From Turbatrix aceti (Eukaryota > Nematoda > Chromadorea > Rhabditida > Panagrolaimidae): 64,000 bases of DNA. The DNA is taken from positions 9,666,180 to 9,730,179 of the forward strand of contig OZ017770.1 of NCBI GenBank assembly GCA_963969345.1, read 5' to 3'. The position numbers and the translations under genes were made by a program. The notes under the pieces were generated by a model. The model had not been told where the DNA came from. It saw nothing but the letters and a program-made list of their open reading frames with translations, and searched no databases. Below, in pieces: positions 46,046-59,309 of this stretch; position 1 is the stretch's first letter, and every line of letters starts with the position of its first letter.

Positions 46046-48372
46046 CGTACTGTGGAGTAAAATAATTATTAAAAAAATTTGGAATTTTCTTTTTTATACT
46101 TTGTCACTGACAGCACAATTTAAAAAAAAGATTCACTATCTAAAAAAAAAGATTCAGCAATGGAAGCGCAGTCTCACCTCTGAAAGAAGTAATCGTGACG
46201 GCCTGAATGTTGGTTGTACTACGATCACGTTATTCATCGACTTGGGAAAATAAATGGATAAGAGCTCCGAAATACACAGCTTGATTAACAAGAAAACGTA
46301 TGTTTAGTGTTGTTGATGAGAGGAGAAAAGGAGGAGGAAAAATGCCGTACAAAAAATTTCCCCAGGTCAAATTTTGTCACCGAGGGTCGCTGTGTGCCTC
46401 TGTGGGTGGCAAAGAATCGCTGGGAAATGGGAAAGGGGAGAGAGGGTTATGGAAGTGCCATACAAAAAAGTGCCGGGGGTATACGCTTGTGCAGCAAAAA
46501 GTGGTACTTTTTAACGTCATTTAAATCCAAATACAAGCCTTGTAATGACGACGATAATAAAATTCACAATAACGGGGGAAAAATGTATGACCAACAGAAT
46601 TACTTAAAAACCCAAGACATGTCTGGATTAAAAAAAACCAGACGTGAAATGGATGTTCAAGGAATACATGAAAAGCCGAAACGTGCCCCAAAATCTTTTT
46701 ATCGATAATTTATAAATGAGAAGTTTTACGTAAACCGGTAAAGCTATATTTTTGGACACTAAAACGGTAAATCATCAATGGTTAGTTCAGTCGACAGCTT
46801 CTCAAAGTGAAATTAATTTTTTTTATGAAGAAAAAAACAACGGAAGCTACAATCGAGAAACTCAAATTCATCTTTGTCAGATTACTTCAGTAAACATTTA
46901 TGAAAAAAAGTTTTGGTTTTTTAGTGAGAGAGGTACTTTTTGTGTATGTATAAACAAAGTGCAGCAGGATGCATGACACGTTTGCAGCAGATTTACGGCA
47001 GGCAAAAAGTCGCTTCCAAAAAGCCTTCCGACTTGAGAACTACTGCAACTTTAAGCAAATAGAGAAAAAAAGAATCAGTTTTCCTTGAAACAGTTTTTCC
47101 AATGATGCCATAGGATACTGATCTCAGAAACCAAGGTCAGTATCCGTATGGCAGCACTGCGAAAGCTGTTTCAAGAAAATCGCCACAAAGTAGGTATGTA
47201 CCGATGCTTGCCTGTTTTACTTCACTAAAGAAAAATGGAAGAGCTGTGTCAGAGGCCAGGAAAAGGAAAATCTTGGATTAACGGACTAGGGGTATAATTA
47301 ATTGCCAAATAGAAAGACCCAATGATAGAAAACAAGGCACCGTTGATACAAAAAGGCAGATGCCAAAAAAAATAGAGATACCGACTGGCTAATATAGGAA
47401 AAAATTGCCAAGCCGCAAAAAATGATGACAAAGAAGATGAAAAGGGAACGATGAGCAAGACGGACACATGCTGTTGTGCAAGAAAAAAAGGCAAACAGTT
47501 ATTTATGTGAGCTATCATAGCTCGACAAAAGCGCTGCATCAAACGTATCAACCTGAATGCATCCGGTAAAATAAAAAAGCAGGCTTCACCAGATTAACGA
47601 AAAAAGCGCAGACAGCAGAATAATTTTGAAAGAAATACATAGACAACCACCTTTACTCCGAAACGATCGAGTTGACACGATCGACTGCTGCGCACAATCA
47701 TGCCAAAACACACTAGTTGGGAGAACAATTCGGTTGATCACCGTTTAACATAATCGATACAAAAAGGCATAACAAAAAGAAGATGTGAACATAACAACAA
47801 TCTGTCAAACAAGTATCGAGCTTTATACGAGTAAGACAATAGTGATGGATAACAATTACACATATGTATATAAAGAACGCCGGGTAAAACGTAAGAACAA
47901 AAATTGAGCAGCAGAAACAATATAACAACGCTACGAATACAAAATCGTGAGCAACGAAAGACGAGTAAAACAGACGCATGTTTTTCCGAAAGAAATGGCA
48001 GGTGACCTACTTTTACATAAGCTGGGGTTTGTTGAAAACCTGCGTCACACGTACTAGCCTGGATTCGTCTGGACAAAAAACAAAATGCAAGCTTCACTAC
48101 GTACACAAGTCGCGTTCTATAAATAAATGAACTTAAAAAAAATTCCTTTAGAAAAAAAGATTTTCCCATCGCGAAAATTTGTTGTGCCGTAGGTCGCTGT
48201 GAGTCGCTCTGGGTGGCATTGGGTCGTTGGGGGTCAGGAGAGGGGAAATGCCGTACAATAAAATTTTCCCAAGTCATAAATTTTGTCACACGCCGCCGTG
48301 GGTCACTGTGTGCCGCTGTGGGTCACGCTTGACAATAACTGACTTTACAATTTACATACCGACTCACTATAT
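46046..48372 (-). repeat. Repeat B, copy 4 (left arm of palindrome 2)
   Basis: Reverse complement of about 49640-51965; paired coordinates sum to 98011. Includes the inner part of the core and the terminal repeat next to the central MITE. It lacks the outer 1.7 kb that the right arm has, because the sequence switches to the 45841-46045 form. Confidence 0.85.
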
Positions 48373-49658
48373 TATAAGCACAAAACATAGTATTAATAGC
48401 TCAATTTACTCATAATTTTAATTTTTGGTACTTCAATAAAAAAAATTATTATTAGTACGTCGGAATAAAAAAATGAAAAAGAAGTGTACCCGGTCTCCCC
48501 CACCATTTTTGTTTTCTTAATTTCGCGACAGCGAAATTGAACCGAGGGCACCAGGTCAATAGAAGCCCTCCTTAATTGGTGTTTTGGGCGTTCCGCTACA
48601 ACTCCTTGAAAAACACGCACTGCATGATCAACAATTTTTGACGACTTTTTGCAGATTTAAATTTATCATTTATGCCTTCAGAAAGAGTTATTGATTTCTT
48701 ACGTCTGTAAATTCATTGTATCATAAATATTTATAATATTTTTTATTATCAAAATGATCAATTTGATAATAAAAAAAATTACTTGCCATGGTGGTTTCGA
48801 CTCACGCGGATGACCGAATGATTTTTGAAAAGCTCATCAATAAACTTTAATAGGAAAATAAAAAATACTACAAATAATTATGACACAATGAATTTACAGG
48901 CGTAAGAAATCAATAACTCTTTCTGAAAGCATAAATGATAAATTTAAATCTGCAAAAAGTCGTCAAAAATTGTTGATCATGCAGTGCGTGTTTTTCAAGG
49001 AGTTGTAGCGGAACGCCCAAAACACCAATTAAGGAGGGCCCCTATTGATCTGGGGCCCTTGGTTCAATTTCGCTGTCGCGAAATTGAGAAAACAAAAATG
49101 GTGGGGGGGACCGGGTACACTTCTTTTTTATTTTTTTATTCCGACGTACTAATAATAATTTTTTTTATTGAAGTACCAAAAATTAAAATTATGAGTAAAT
49201 TGAGCTATTCATACCAGTGTTCCGCTCTGGCCAAAATCGACTCTCGACTCTCGACTCTGACTCAGAGTCGAGAGTCGAGAGTCGAAAGAGTCGACTCTTT
49301 CGACTCCGACTCCCAGAATCGACTCTTTGACTCCGAGTTAAAATAGGTTCACAAAAAATGCATCAATAAACGCTTAAAACTGCGTGCTTTCATCTTTAAC
49401 GAGTTTTTATTTTACAAAATCAAAAATTTGGCACCAAAAATGGCTATAAAAGTGTATTTTTTTCAAAAAATTTTCATCAAAGAGTCGACTCCAAAGAGTC
49501 AAAAGGTCATTTTGTAAAAATCGACTCTCGACTCTGACTCTGACTCTCGACTCTCAGAGTCAGAGTCAGAGTCAAAGAGTCGACTCTGAGTCGGAGTCAG
49601 CGGAACACTGATTCATACTATGTTTTGTGCTTATAATATTGTTCTTCAACCTATTTTA
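48373..49658. mobile_element. Foldback MITE, copy 3 (centre of palindrome 2), carrying a nested insertion
   Basis: Same element as 1302-2240, with its left end shortened and a 396-bp hAT-like MITE plus 8-bp duplication inserted in its right arm. Its position between the two repeat B arms mirrors palindrome 1. Confidence 0.85.
49215..49610. mobile_element. hAT-like MITE with CAGTGTTCCGC ends and 8-bp target duplication
   Basis: The ends are CAGTGTTCCGC and GCGGAACACTG. ATTCATAC flanks it on both sides (49207-49214 and 49611-49618). Other copies of the host MITE read ATTAATAC once at this place, which proves insertion. Both subterminal regions are arrays of GACTC/GAGTC (CGACTCTCGACTCTGACTC), facing each other so that the element folds back. 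The 8-bp duplication with CAGTG ends is characteristic of hAT transposons. No transposase is present. Confidence 0.9.
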
Positions 49659-52600
49659 CGTAATCCTATGATGACGTATATAGTGAGTCGGTATGTAAAT
49701 TGTAAAGTCAGTTATTGTCAACCGTGACCCACAGCGGCACACAGTGACCCACGACGGCGTTTCTTCCCCTCTCCTGACCCCCAACGACCCAATGCCACCC
49801 AGAGCGACTCACAGCGACCTACGGCACAACAAATTTTCGCGATGGGAAAATCTTTTTTTCTAAAGGAATTTTTTTTAAGTTCATTTATTTATAGAACGCG
49901 ACTTGTGTACGTAGTGAAGCTTGCATTTTGTTTTTTGTCCAGACGAATCCAGGCTAGTACGTGTGACGCAGGTTTTCAACAAACCCCAGCTTATGTAAAA
50001 GTAGGTCACCTGCCATTTCTTTCGGAAAAACATGCGTCTGTTTTACTCGTCTTTCGTTGCTCACGATTTTGTATTCGTAGCGTTGTTATATTGTTTCTGC
50101 TGCTCAATTTTTGTTCTTATGTTTTACCCGGCGTTCTTTATATACATATATGTAATTATTATCCATCACTACTGTTTTACTCGTATAAAGCTCGATACTT
50201 GTCTGACAGATTGTTGTTATGTTCACATCTTCTTTTCGTTATGCCTTTTTGTATCGTTTATGTTAAACGGTGATCAACCGAATTGTTCTCCCAACTAGTG
50301 TGTTTTGGCATGATTGTGCGCAGCAGTCGATCGTGTCAACTCGATCGTTTCGGAGTAAAGGTGGTTGTCTATGTGTTTCTTTCAAAATTATTGTGCTGTC
50401 TGCGCTTTTTTCGTTAATCTGGTGAAGCCTGCGTTTTTATCTTACCGAATGGATTCGGGTTGATACGTTTGATGCAGCGCTTCTGTCGAGCTATGACAGC
50501 TCACATAAATAACTGTTTGCCTTTTTTTTCTAGCACAAAAGCATGTGTCCGTCTTGCTCATCGTTCCCTTTTCATCTTCTTTGTCATCATTTTTTTGCTG
50601 TGCGGCAATTTGTTCCTCTATTAGCCAGTCGGTATCTATTTTTTTTGGCATCTGCCTTTTTGTATCAACGGTGCCTTGTTTTCTATCATTGGGTCTTTCT
50701 ATTTGGCAATTAATTATACCCCTAGTCCGTTAATCCAAGATTTTACTTTTCCTGGCCTCTGACACAGCTCTTCCATTTTTCTTTAGTAAAGTAAAACAGG
50801 CAAGCATCGGTACATACCTACTTTGTGGCGATTTTCTTGAAACAGCTTTCGCAGTGCTGCCATACGGATACTGACCTTGGTTTCTGAGATCAGTATCCTA
50901 TGGCATCATTGGAAAAACTGTTTCAAGGAAAACTGATTCTTTTTTTCTCTATTTGCTTAAAGTTGCAGTAGTTCTCAAGTCGGAAGGCTTTTTGGAAGCG
51001 ACTTTTTGCCTGCCGTAAATCTGCTGCAAACGTGTCATGCATCCTGCTGCACTTTGTTTATACATACACAAAAAGTACCTCTCTCACTAAAAAACCAAAA
51101 CTTTTTTTCATAAATGTTTACTAAAGTAATCTGACAAAGATGAATTTGAGTTTCTCGATTGTAGCTTCCGTTGTTTTTTTCTTCATAAAAAAAATTAATT
51201 TCACTTTGAGAAGCTGTCGACTGAACTAACCATTGATGATTTACCGTTTTAGTGTCCAAAAATATAGCTTTACCGGTTTACGTAAAACTTCTCATTTATA
51301 AATTATCGATAAAAAGATTTTGGGGCACGTTTCGGCTTTTCATGTATTCCTTGAACATCCATTTCACGTCTGGTTTTTTTTAATCCAGACATGTCTTGGG
51401 TTTTTAAGTAATTCTGTTGGTCATACATTTTTCCCCCGTTATTGTGAATTTTATTATCGTCGTCATTACAAGGCTTGTATTTGGATTTAAATGACGTTAA
51501 AAAGTACCACTTTTTGCTGCACAAGCGTATACCCCCGGCACTTTTTTGTATGGCACTTCCATAACCCTCTCTCCCCTTTCCCATTTCCCAGCGATTCTTT
51601 GCCACCCACAGAGGCACACAGCGACCCTCGGTGACAAAATTTGACCTGGGGAAATTTTTTGTACGGCATTTTTCCTCCTCCTTTTCTCCTCTCATCAACA
51701 ACACTAAATATACGTTTTCTTGTTAATCAAGCTGTGTATTTCGGAGCTCTTATCCATTTATTTTCCCAAGTCGATGAATAACGTGATCGTAGAACAACAT
51801 TCAGGCTTGTACGATTACTTCTTCCTAGGTGAGACTGCGCTTCCATTGCTGAATCTTTTTTTAACTGTGCTGTCAGTGACAAAATATAAAAAAAAGCGTT
51901 TTTAATTTTTTTATATTTGTTGTACCCCACAGTACGTTTAAACGCGCAGCAGTGTGTTTGTTAGGGAACAAAGTCACAATTGTTCGCGTTCGTTCGGTTT
52001 TTCGAACCATTCTGAAAAATTGTTCGTGTTCGTTCGCGAACAAAAAAACAGGTTGTTCGCTCAACCCTGGTCTTCACGTTGTGTTCTCACTTTCGGTCAG
52101 TTCTTTTACTTTTACATCAGTCAGTCATTTCTAGGCAGATCGTTTATAGTAATTTCTCCCAGGCTTGATTAATCGTCGCTTTGCTTTTGCTATCAGTGCT
52201 ATCAAGCAGTTATGTAATCTCCATGAATTGTAAGTCAGATCGACGGGTGTAGTGATAGAGTAACGATATAAAATTTTTGTGTTGAAAATTAATACAACAT
52301 ATTATTATAATATAATAAAACAAAAAAAAAATCAATTTGACGATATAAATTTTTTTTTGGTTAAAATAATACAACACATTTTTATAATAAATTTTTTTGA
52401 ATAAAAAAATTGAACGTTGATAGAATTTTACGATGGAATTATTTTTTTGATTTGAAAAAAAATATTTACTCTCAAAAAAAAATCTAAGAAATTGTTTTAT
52501 GTCCAAAAAATATATATGAAAATTTTTTTTATATCCAAAAATAAAATGGGAGAAATTCTTGATCGCACAAAAAAATTCTTGGTATGTGATTGAATGCAAG

Positions 52601-53630
52601 TACTTCGGGTGAATACAACTGATTTTGTCTGTTACCAAGCCGATCGATGACGAATGTTTTTTTATCGACCGGTTTTATTTTTTCGGCTCGAGCCAGGCGG
52701 ATTGGATTTTATGACCCTGTTTTATGTAGAAAACCCAGGCTCCACCCGGTGAGAACCCAGCTCACTGTGAGGCAGGAGACCGGCTGCTTTGGTTTTCTCT
52801 CTTGCAAGCAGCGAACGAGGACAAAGAGAAAAAAGAGTCCGCGAATTGAGAAGGAATGAGACGGACTGAGAAATATGCTTATGTACACACACAGTTGTTT
52901 GATATTGGTTAAAGCCAAATAATGTCCGTAATTTTAGTTACTTTGCAGAACTTGTGCCAAAACAGTTTAAATGTAACCATTTACCTAAAAAAAGCCATTA
53001 AAAAACCTATTTCAGGAGCCCTGTTGACTGCAAACTTTTTCGTAGCTAAAAACGTTAATTGGTTATCCAGTTTTTTTAGGTTCACAAGGTCATCAACTCG
53101 TCAATCGTCTGGCTTGGAATACCAACTCGTCAATAGTTTTAGTGATATTTTGGTCTCTATTTGCGCAAAACCAGCTGTAGATCAAAAAATGGCACTTGAC
53201 CTACGATTCAACCGGCACAATTGACCGGTGGCTTTTTGTTGAATCAAAAATGTCTAAATTAAACAGTGTTGTCGGGTTACCCGACCCAACCCGAACCCGA
53301 CCAAAAAATCCCAGGTTTCGGGTCGGGTTACCCGAATTTTTAGGGTTCAGGTTCGGGTTTGGGTTTTCGCCAACAAGAAAAACATGCCAATAAAAAACGA
53401 AAAAAGTTGAACAAAGCTTGAAGAATAACGCAAAAAAAAATTTGTAACTGCAAATGCGATGATAAATTTGTATTAAAAGAGTAGCACGTATGAAATGAAG
53501 ATTTTTCAGACAACAAAAGTACGCTTGTCAAAAAAAAATAGCACGCAAAACATAGAGATACGGATGAACAAAAGTTCATTCGCAGCGACGCTTTCTGTGC
53601 AGTTCTTGCATTCAACTCATTTTCAACTCA
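49659..53630 (+). repeat. Repeat B, copy 5 (right arm of palindrome 2)
   Basis: Nearly identical to the TIR and core of 2241-6600, including the GTTCG inverted repeat (about 51970-52060) and the ACCCG/CGGGT patch (about 53270-53370). The match fades at about 53620-53660, immediately before the predicted first exon of the OTU gene. The outer terminal repeat is missing. Confidence 0.85.
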
Positions 53631-53674
53631 GATTTGTTGTTCTGCTCATTTGTTCTACTTCCGAGTTCATCATC

Positions 53675-56600
53675 ATGGTCATTTTCATGACACCAACAAT
53701 GACCAATGTTTTCAATAACCTGCCCCTTATCGAGTGAGTTTCCTTTCATACAAATCACCTTTGACACGAAAAGCCGACCTCTGATACTTTCTTTCCCTTA
53801 AACCATTCCGAGAAAAAAGACTCTTTTATACTAATTCGAACCTTGTAATTTTGTTAAGCAACAACATAAATGCCTTACTTCCCCCACAAACAAGCAAGAG
53901 CTGTTTGAAAAGCCTAATAAAGCAATGAAGAGCTAGCACTAATTGCGCGGGGAACACCTTGAAAACCATGCGTTCGTGGTGTTCCCTTTTGAAGTAAATA
54001 AAAATCGCATCCTTATGTTCGTTCAGTTTTTTTTGTTCACAAAATGTTAAATGTCACTAACGGTAATTGCCTTCTCAAACACATTGTGCAAAAAGCAAAC
54101 ACGATGCGATATTGATCTTATTACACAGCGCAAGTATGTATACATGAAAGCTCTCTTAGATTTTTTTAAATGAAAAAACTACTACATGCAAATTAGATAA
54201 GCTCTATCATTTTGTATATCAAAAACCAACGGATGTGATAAAAAAATAACAATTGTGGGATTGATGTGAGACTTTTTTAGTTTTTATGAAAAACCACAGA
54301 AAAATAAGCAACATTGATAGATAATTTTCAACATAAAGAAAAACCTTTTTCTTTGTGTTTTCCCTTAAATAATTAGCTTTTCTGAAAACTGCTGTTTTAG
54401 AGTACAAGGTCCGATCATTGAAAACAAAGCCGTCCACGGCAGCGTGACCACCCTGACCTTCACGTGGTCTGAGTTCCGGTCATCCAGTGGTGGTGCCAAA
54501 AAACTCGAATATAAGGTCATCCTGGACACGGATTCAAGTCCTATCAAAGGCTTGTTTTACCTTTCGTACCTCTACGCTCGCGGCACGAGAAAGTCGATAT
54601 ATGCTTGTGAGCATGATCTCGAATCGGACAGCGCCGATACCCCGAACACCGAACAGACTACACGTATGTGAACGGGATTGCTTTTTAAGTATACATAAAT
54701 AGTTTCACGATGTTTCTATAGGCAAACATTTGCAACTTTTTAGTTTGGGTGTGTTCATAAATTATACTGCATTGCAATATATGTAAAGGGAGGGAAAGCT
54801 ACCGTAAGCACCAAAAATGGAAAACATTTTGGTTCCTGATAAAAATAACGTCATTAAAAAAAGTTAAAAAAAATGGCCAATAGTTTTATAAACTTTTCGA
54901 TTTCTGTCGAAAAAAAATATAAAAAACTAAGTAACAGTTCGAAAAAACTATTTTTGCAACGTTTAAAAATTAAAAATACATTATCATTGTTTTATTCGAA
55001 TAAAAATTTGCCTAACACCAATTTTTGCCGACTTGATTATTTTGACCATTTAGTGGTTCATGTTTCTGTTACTGAATGTTCTACGAAACCATTTGTTGAG
55101 TAAATATTATGTAATTATCTTGGCTGCTTTTATATTTGCTACTGGGTATAATACTTTAATGTATTACTCCGAAAAGTAGTTGAATGCATTGGCACACTTG
55201 ACAAAAATTACTGTAAATAACAAAATATTTTTTTAATGACTTCAAGATTTACGAAATAACGAAAAGCATATAAAAATCGTATTTTTTTTAGCTCCGTCGG
55301 TTGGACTTTTACAATGTTCGGAATCCAACAAGAAATCGGCCGAATCTCTTCGCCAAGATCGCCTGCCGGCTGGCCAAGATCCCCCGAAGGTCACTCTCAG
55401 GGTCCGCTGTGCGGATGGTCTCACCGCAAAGAAAATCACCAGAAAGGCAAAGCTCGCAGTCCCCGCTGAACTGGGCATTGCTCAATTCCCTGGTGAGGTG
55501 CAAGAACCCGGTACGTTAAAAAAATTGTAAAAAAAATTAAAAAAATTAAATATATTTTTTTCACATTGCGTAAAAAATATCTTAAAGGACATAAGGTTGA
55601 CAGCTGTTGAGCTGCAGTTTGCAAAAAAATACAAAAGTTATACATTGGCATTTGCATTATCTGCGCAGTATCGCAAACAATACATTTACACACATACTAA
55701 TCACACAAACCACAATGCTAGATACAATGCAACAATTGATCTCAATGTCATATTTTTTTTTGTGCAGAACGGATTAATATGTGTATAGACACTAAGAAAC
55801 TTGCTGATAAGCTGCTTTGAATGGCGAGTTTTATGCCTAAACGTCTAAAAAAACTTAAGCCGAGTGTGCCGCACGGTTTTTTGAGACAGTTGACCTTGCT
55901 AATCGCGGCAGAATTGCATGGTCTGTTTTCTACTCTAGTAACATACTATTTCGGTACATATTCTAACCATAAAAATTTTCCATGTGCCGTTGAAAGCCCT
56001 CCACAGTCAAGAAACAATTTATTTTGTATCGTTAAATCAAATAAAGTATTTTGGTATCAAAAAGCTCATGCAGGATTAATCCTGGTTGATTTCAATTACA
56101 TAATGCACAACAATATCGTATATTTTGCCAGTAACAAAAAGTCCAGCGTTTATAGGTTTCATTTTTTACCAAAAAAACATGTTTCTGAATGGTTGAAAAA
56201 ATTTTATGCTGCTTTTTGCTGTATGCCGTCTGGGACGAGTTACAGGAGTCGTTTATTGGGTTTTAGTATACACGTCGGTATGCTAATTAGATAGATAGGT
56301 GAGACAGATGTAGGCAGTGAGGAACGTCACATTTTCCTTCCGTTTTTTTTGGGTTCCTCGATGGAGGAGTCGGGAGACCTGCGGTCCTTTTCAAAACTTA
56401 CGGGGACGGGGAGATGAACACTGATTCAGTCATCTTCGTATGGCGTGACTTTTGAGGGGCAGAAACGTGAGGTTGTGGTCTGCTTTGATCTGAAAAGCTT
56501 GTATCCATGGTCAACCTAGAATTGGAGCGGATTTGCGTTGAGAAATGAACAGCCATTAAAAGGATTCATGATTGTCGGGGGACACGTTGACTGCAACGCG

Positions 56601-58548
56601 ACCCATGAAGTCGATTGGTTGGTTCTGATGTGCATCGATGTTGTTCGGGATGTCGTAGCGCTTAGGTCGACCTAGTTTGTTTCAAAAGCGATAATCGGCG
56701 ATGAAAGAGCATGATCTTGTGTTGTGTTGCATAATTATAGTAATGTTACTGATGTAGACTTGAACTTGGTAAGACTTCTCGTTGCCGTCTGGAGGAAGGG
56801 CGTCTTCTGGTGATTTGTCGATTTGGGGATTCTGGGAGCATGAAGAGTAGTCGTCTGAGTTATCCAAAGTCGTTGACTTTGGATGATTGGCAGAAGGAAA
56901 GGTAATTCTTTGGAGAATCTGGAGGAATGGATTTGTCGACTTCAGGTAACTTGTTTACTTCGTTGCATTGGTTTCAACGCCCCCCTTTGTTGCGGGGGGG
57001 GGGGGCGTTGATTTCGCATAGATGAAGAAAGTGTGGATTATTGTCGTCTTCGTTGGTCGGAATTACAATGTCAATTTTGCGTGGTATATTTAGTATTTCA
57101 CGGGGTTCGTGAGAATCTAGCTGGCATGCGTTGTTCGATTTGCTGTGCGTGATGTCCTCTTGCCTCACTGCCCCTCCCCCCTGTCTCACCTATCTATCTA
57201 ATTAGCATACCGATGTGTATATGCATAAGCATGATCCAAGACCCGATAAATGACTCACTCCTTGACCCTCTCTTTTATATTTTTCCGTTTTTAGCTCGTC
57301 CCAGACGGCATACAGCGCTTCTGGGTACACAGTAACGAGAAAAATAAAAATAATGTTCAAGAACATGTGGCGCACCCTTTACTATTTATACTATGGCCGA
57401 AATCGCCTTTTCTTGTTTTGAACTGCGTAATTTCGAACTCATCGTCCGTTCATTCATTCGTCAGAATCGTTAATGTGACTTTTTTATACACACGAACTTA
57501 TTTGTTTGAATTAGTAGTGACCGACCTTGCAACAGTAAAAAAAACAATTGTTGCTATAAATATTTAAAAAACTTCTATAGTTTTTGTGAACCTAAATAAA
57601 CACCATTAAACAATGATTTTCCTAAAAAAAACAAGAACAAAATAAATATATACATTTTAACAAAAACAAAAATATGATTTCGATTTGATAGCAGGAAGAA
57701 CTTGCTACTTTATTAGTGGCAATTACGTCCAGAAATCAATATTGTTTATCTAAAAAAAATTTTGGTCTTAAACCAAAAAATTGCTGAATTGTGACAGAAC
57801 GATCAGTTTAACTCTAACATCGCCAAAACCATAACAAGCTTGCTTAGATTTTTTAACAAAACAATGGAAAAATATGTAAGTAATGCATCAGTTTCTTATC
57901 AGTTTAAAGATTGCAAAGCTCGTTTTTTATTATTTAAAAGCAAAAAAGGGAAAAAATGTAAAATTGATGATATTTATCAATTAAAATGTAATATTTTTTA
58001 CATCTTTCATAGCATTGTTCAATTTTTTAGCGATAACGTTCAATCCTCCTACGGTGGCACAGATCGAAAAAGTATTGAGTCTCCTTGAAATTCCAACAGG
58101 GTGGGCTGCTGCTTGCCCTCTTTCCGGCCTCAACCCGTTGAACAGAATTATGGGGTGCAAAAACCCTACTATCCGGGTTGGTACTGACGGCAACTGCGGT
58201 TACCGCAGCCTGAGTGTTCTTTTGACGTCGCGCGAAGACTTTCATCTCGAAATTCGACAATTTCTCCACAAAAAGCGCGGCAAAGCTTTTAACAGGAAGT
58301 CCTTCGAAAAAGGGTGTCGCACAACGGATTACATGACTTCGGACGACCTTCTGCTATTCGCTGAGCAGTGCAAAGTAAACATCCTGCTATACGTTGTCGA
58401 TTTCAAACGGAAGCTCCAATACATGAGCGTCTTCGGACCCGACATTACAAATCCGTTCACCCAAGATAAGAAGGCAATCACCCTTCCACTTTACCACATC
58501 GAAGAGGCGCATTACGAACCTATCACTGAGCTAGTTGGCGAAATGTGA
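53675..58548 (+). CDS. OTU-family cysteine protease, probable deubiquitinase, four exons
   Basis: Exons 53675-53733, 54401-54663, 55292-55510 and 58031-58548 have GT donors (GTGAGT, GTATGT, GTACGT) and TTTTAG-like acceptors. They join in frame to 352 aa. The C-terminal half is an OTU domain: VGTDGNCGYRSL contains the catalytic-cysteine motif (Cys236, with Asp233), followed by HLEIRQFLHKK and ending in the histidine motif HYEP (His341). OTU enzymes cleave ubiquitin chains; the substrate here is unknown. The N-terminal 180 residues are not recognised: a beta-rich stretch (SVTTLTFTWSEF, KLEYKVILDTDSS) is followed by a Lys/Arg-rich stretch. The start is the least certain part: it lies at the very edge of repeat B, so the promoter may be repeat-derived or a 5' exon may be missed. 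Intron 3 is 2.5 kb and holds an inserted inverted-repeat element. Confidence 0.82.
55821..56294 (+). other. 157-codon open frame in OTU intron 3, unrecognised
   Basis: The open frame runs from ATG to a stop inside the left inverted repeat of 56219-57314. It is AT-rich and basic (MPKRLKKLKPSVPHG near the start). No domain was recognised. It may be a remnant of a mobile element inserted in the intron, or chance. Confidence 0.3.
56219..57314. mobile_element. Inverted-repeat element in OTU intron 3
   Basis: The left arm (TGTATGCCGTCTGGGACGAG, then GGTATGCTAATTAGATAGAT, AGGTGAGACAG) returns in inverted form at 57176-57314. The right arm has about 60 extra bases in two places relative to the left arm. 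Between the arms, open pieces on the minus strand (for example a frame reading RPKRYDIPNNIDAHQNQP near 56600-56660) interrupted by stops suggest a decayed coding sequence. No family was recognised. Confidence 0.55.
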
Positions 58549-59180
58549 TGGTAGTGACAAATGTTTTTTCTTCAAGCTTCTTTTTGATTTGTTTGTGTGA
58601 ATTATGAAAATATACGACGTTTCTAAAGCCAGGTGTACACGAATCGACGTGATTTTTGATGGAAAATCCATAAAAAACTATACAAACAGGACTTTGGCGT
58701 TGAAAAGTGCCAAAACAAATGTTGACGTTGTAACCATTTTTTAATGCCATTTATGGCATTTTTTAGCTGGTTTTTCCAGGCGCTATCAAATTATATAGCA
58801 ATGTTTAAGCACACACTCAAAGTGACATAGAGTAATTTTTTGCCAAGGGGTCATAAATATTTATACGTGTTCAACTTTTTGACAACAGATGCATTGACGC
58901 TTGATAATTGTGCCATTCTTCATGATTTGCGTTTTTGACTTTGCCATAACTGATCTAGTGTCATGGTATTCAAGTTATCAATTTTCTTGTGGTTATCAAG
59001 TTCATTAAACAGGAACTTTGATATGAAATATTTTTGGCATTGGAAGACAGAGATAAAACGTTTTCAATTGTTTTGATTGTCGTCATCAACTTTTAATCTA
59101 TAAAATTTGTTTGATAATGTTTTTTTATGTTTTTTTTTTTGAATTGAAGAAGAGGCGTAAAATCAAATTGACATAAATAT
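58549..59180. other. 3' flank of the OTU gene with a small interspersed repeat
   Basis: 58620-58790 (GTGATTTTTGATGGAAAATC ... TTTTTAATGC ... GGCATTTTTT) has a diverged relative at 62885-63010 (GTAGTTTTTGATGGAAAATC ... GGCATTTTTTAAGG). It is probably a short non-autonomous element. Nothing else is visible. Confidence 0.55.
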
Positions 59181-59198
59181 AATTTTATTTGAATGTGT

Positions 59199-59280
59199 GC
59201 AGGTACCGTTAAAAAAGCACGCCAGCTGGTATCGCATCTGTCTACATATCACGGCGGTATCAATCATAGCCTGATCAAAA
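59199..59280 (+). other. Exon-like segment, low confidence
   Basis: TGTGTGCAG is followed by an open segment (VKKARQLVSHLSTYHGGINH...) running into repeat C. The codon use is less AT-rich than the flanks. No start, donor or partner exon is certain. Confidence 0.2.
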
Positions 59281-59309
59281 ATAAAGTTCCAAGGTCTTCT
59301 CCCATCTTC

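Noticed and set aside
57840..58088. 82-codon frame upstream of the last OTU exon
   Set aside because: It is AT-rich intron sequence that runs into the OTU exon in the wrong frame. The acceptor at 58029-58030 gives the correct junction.
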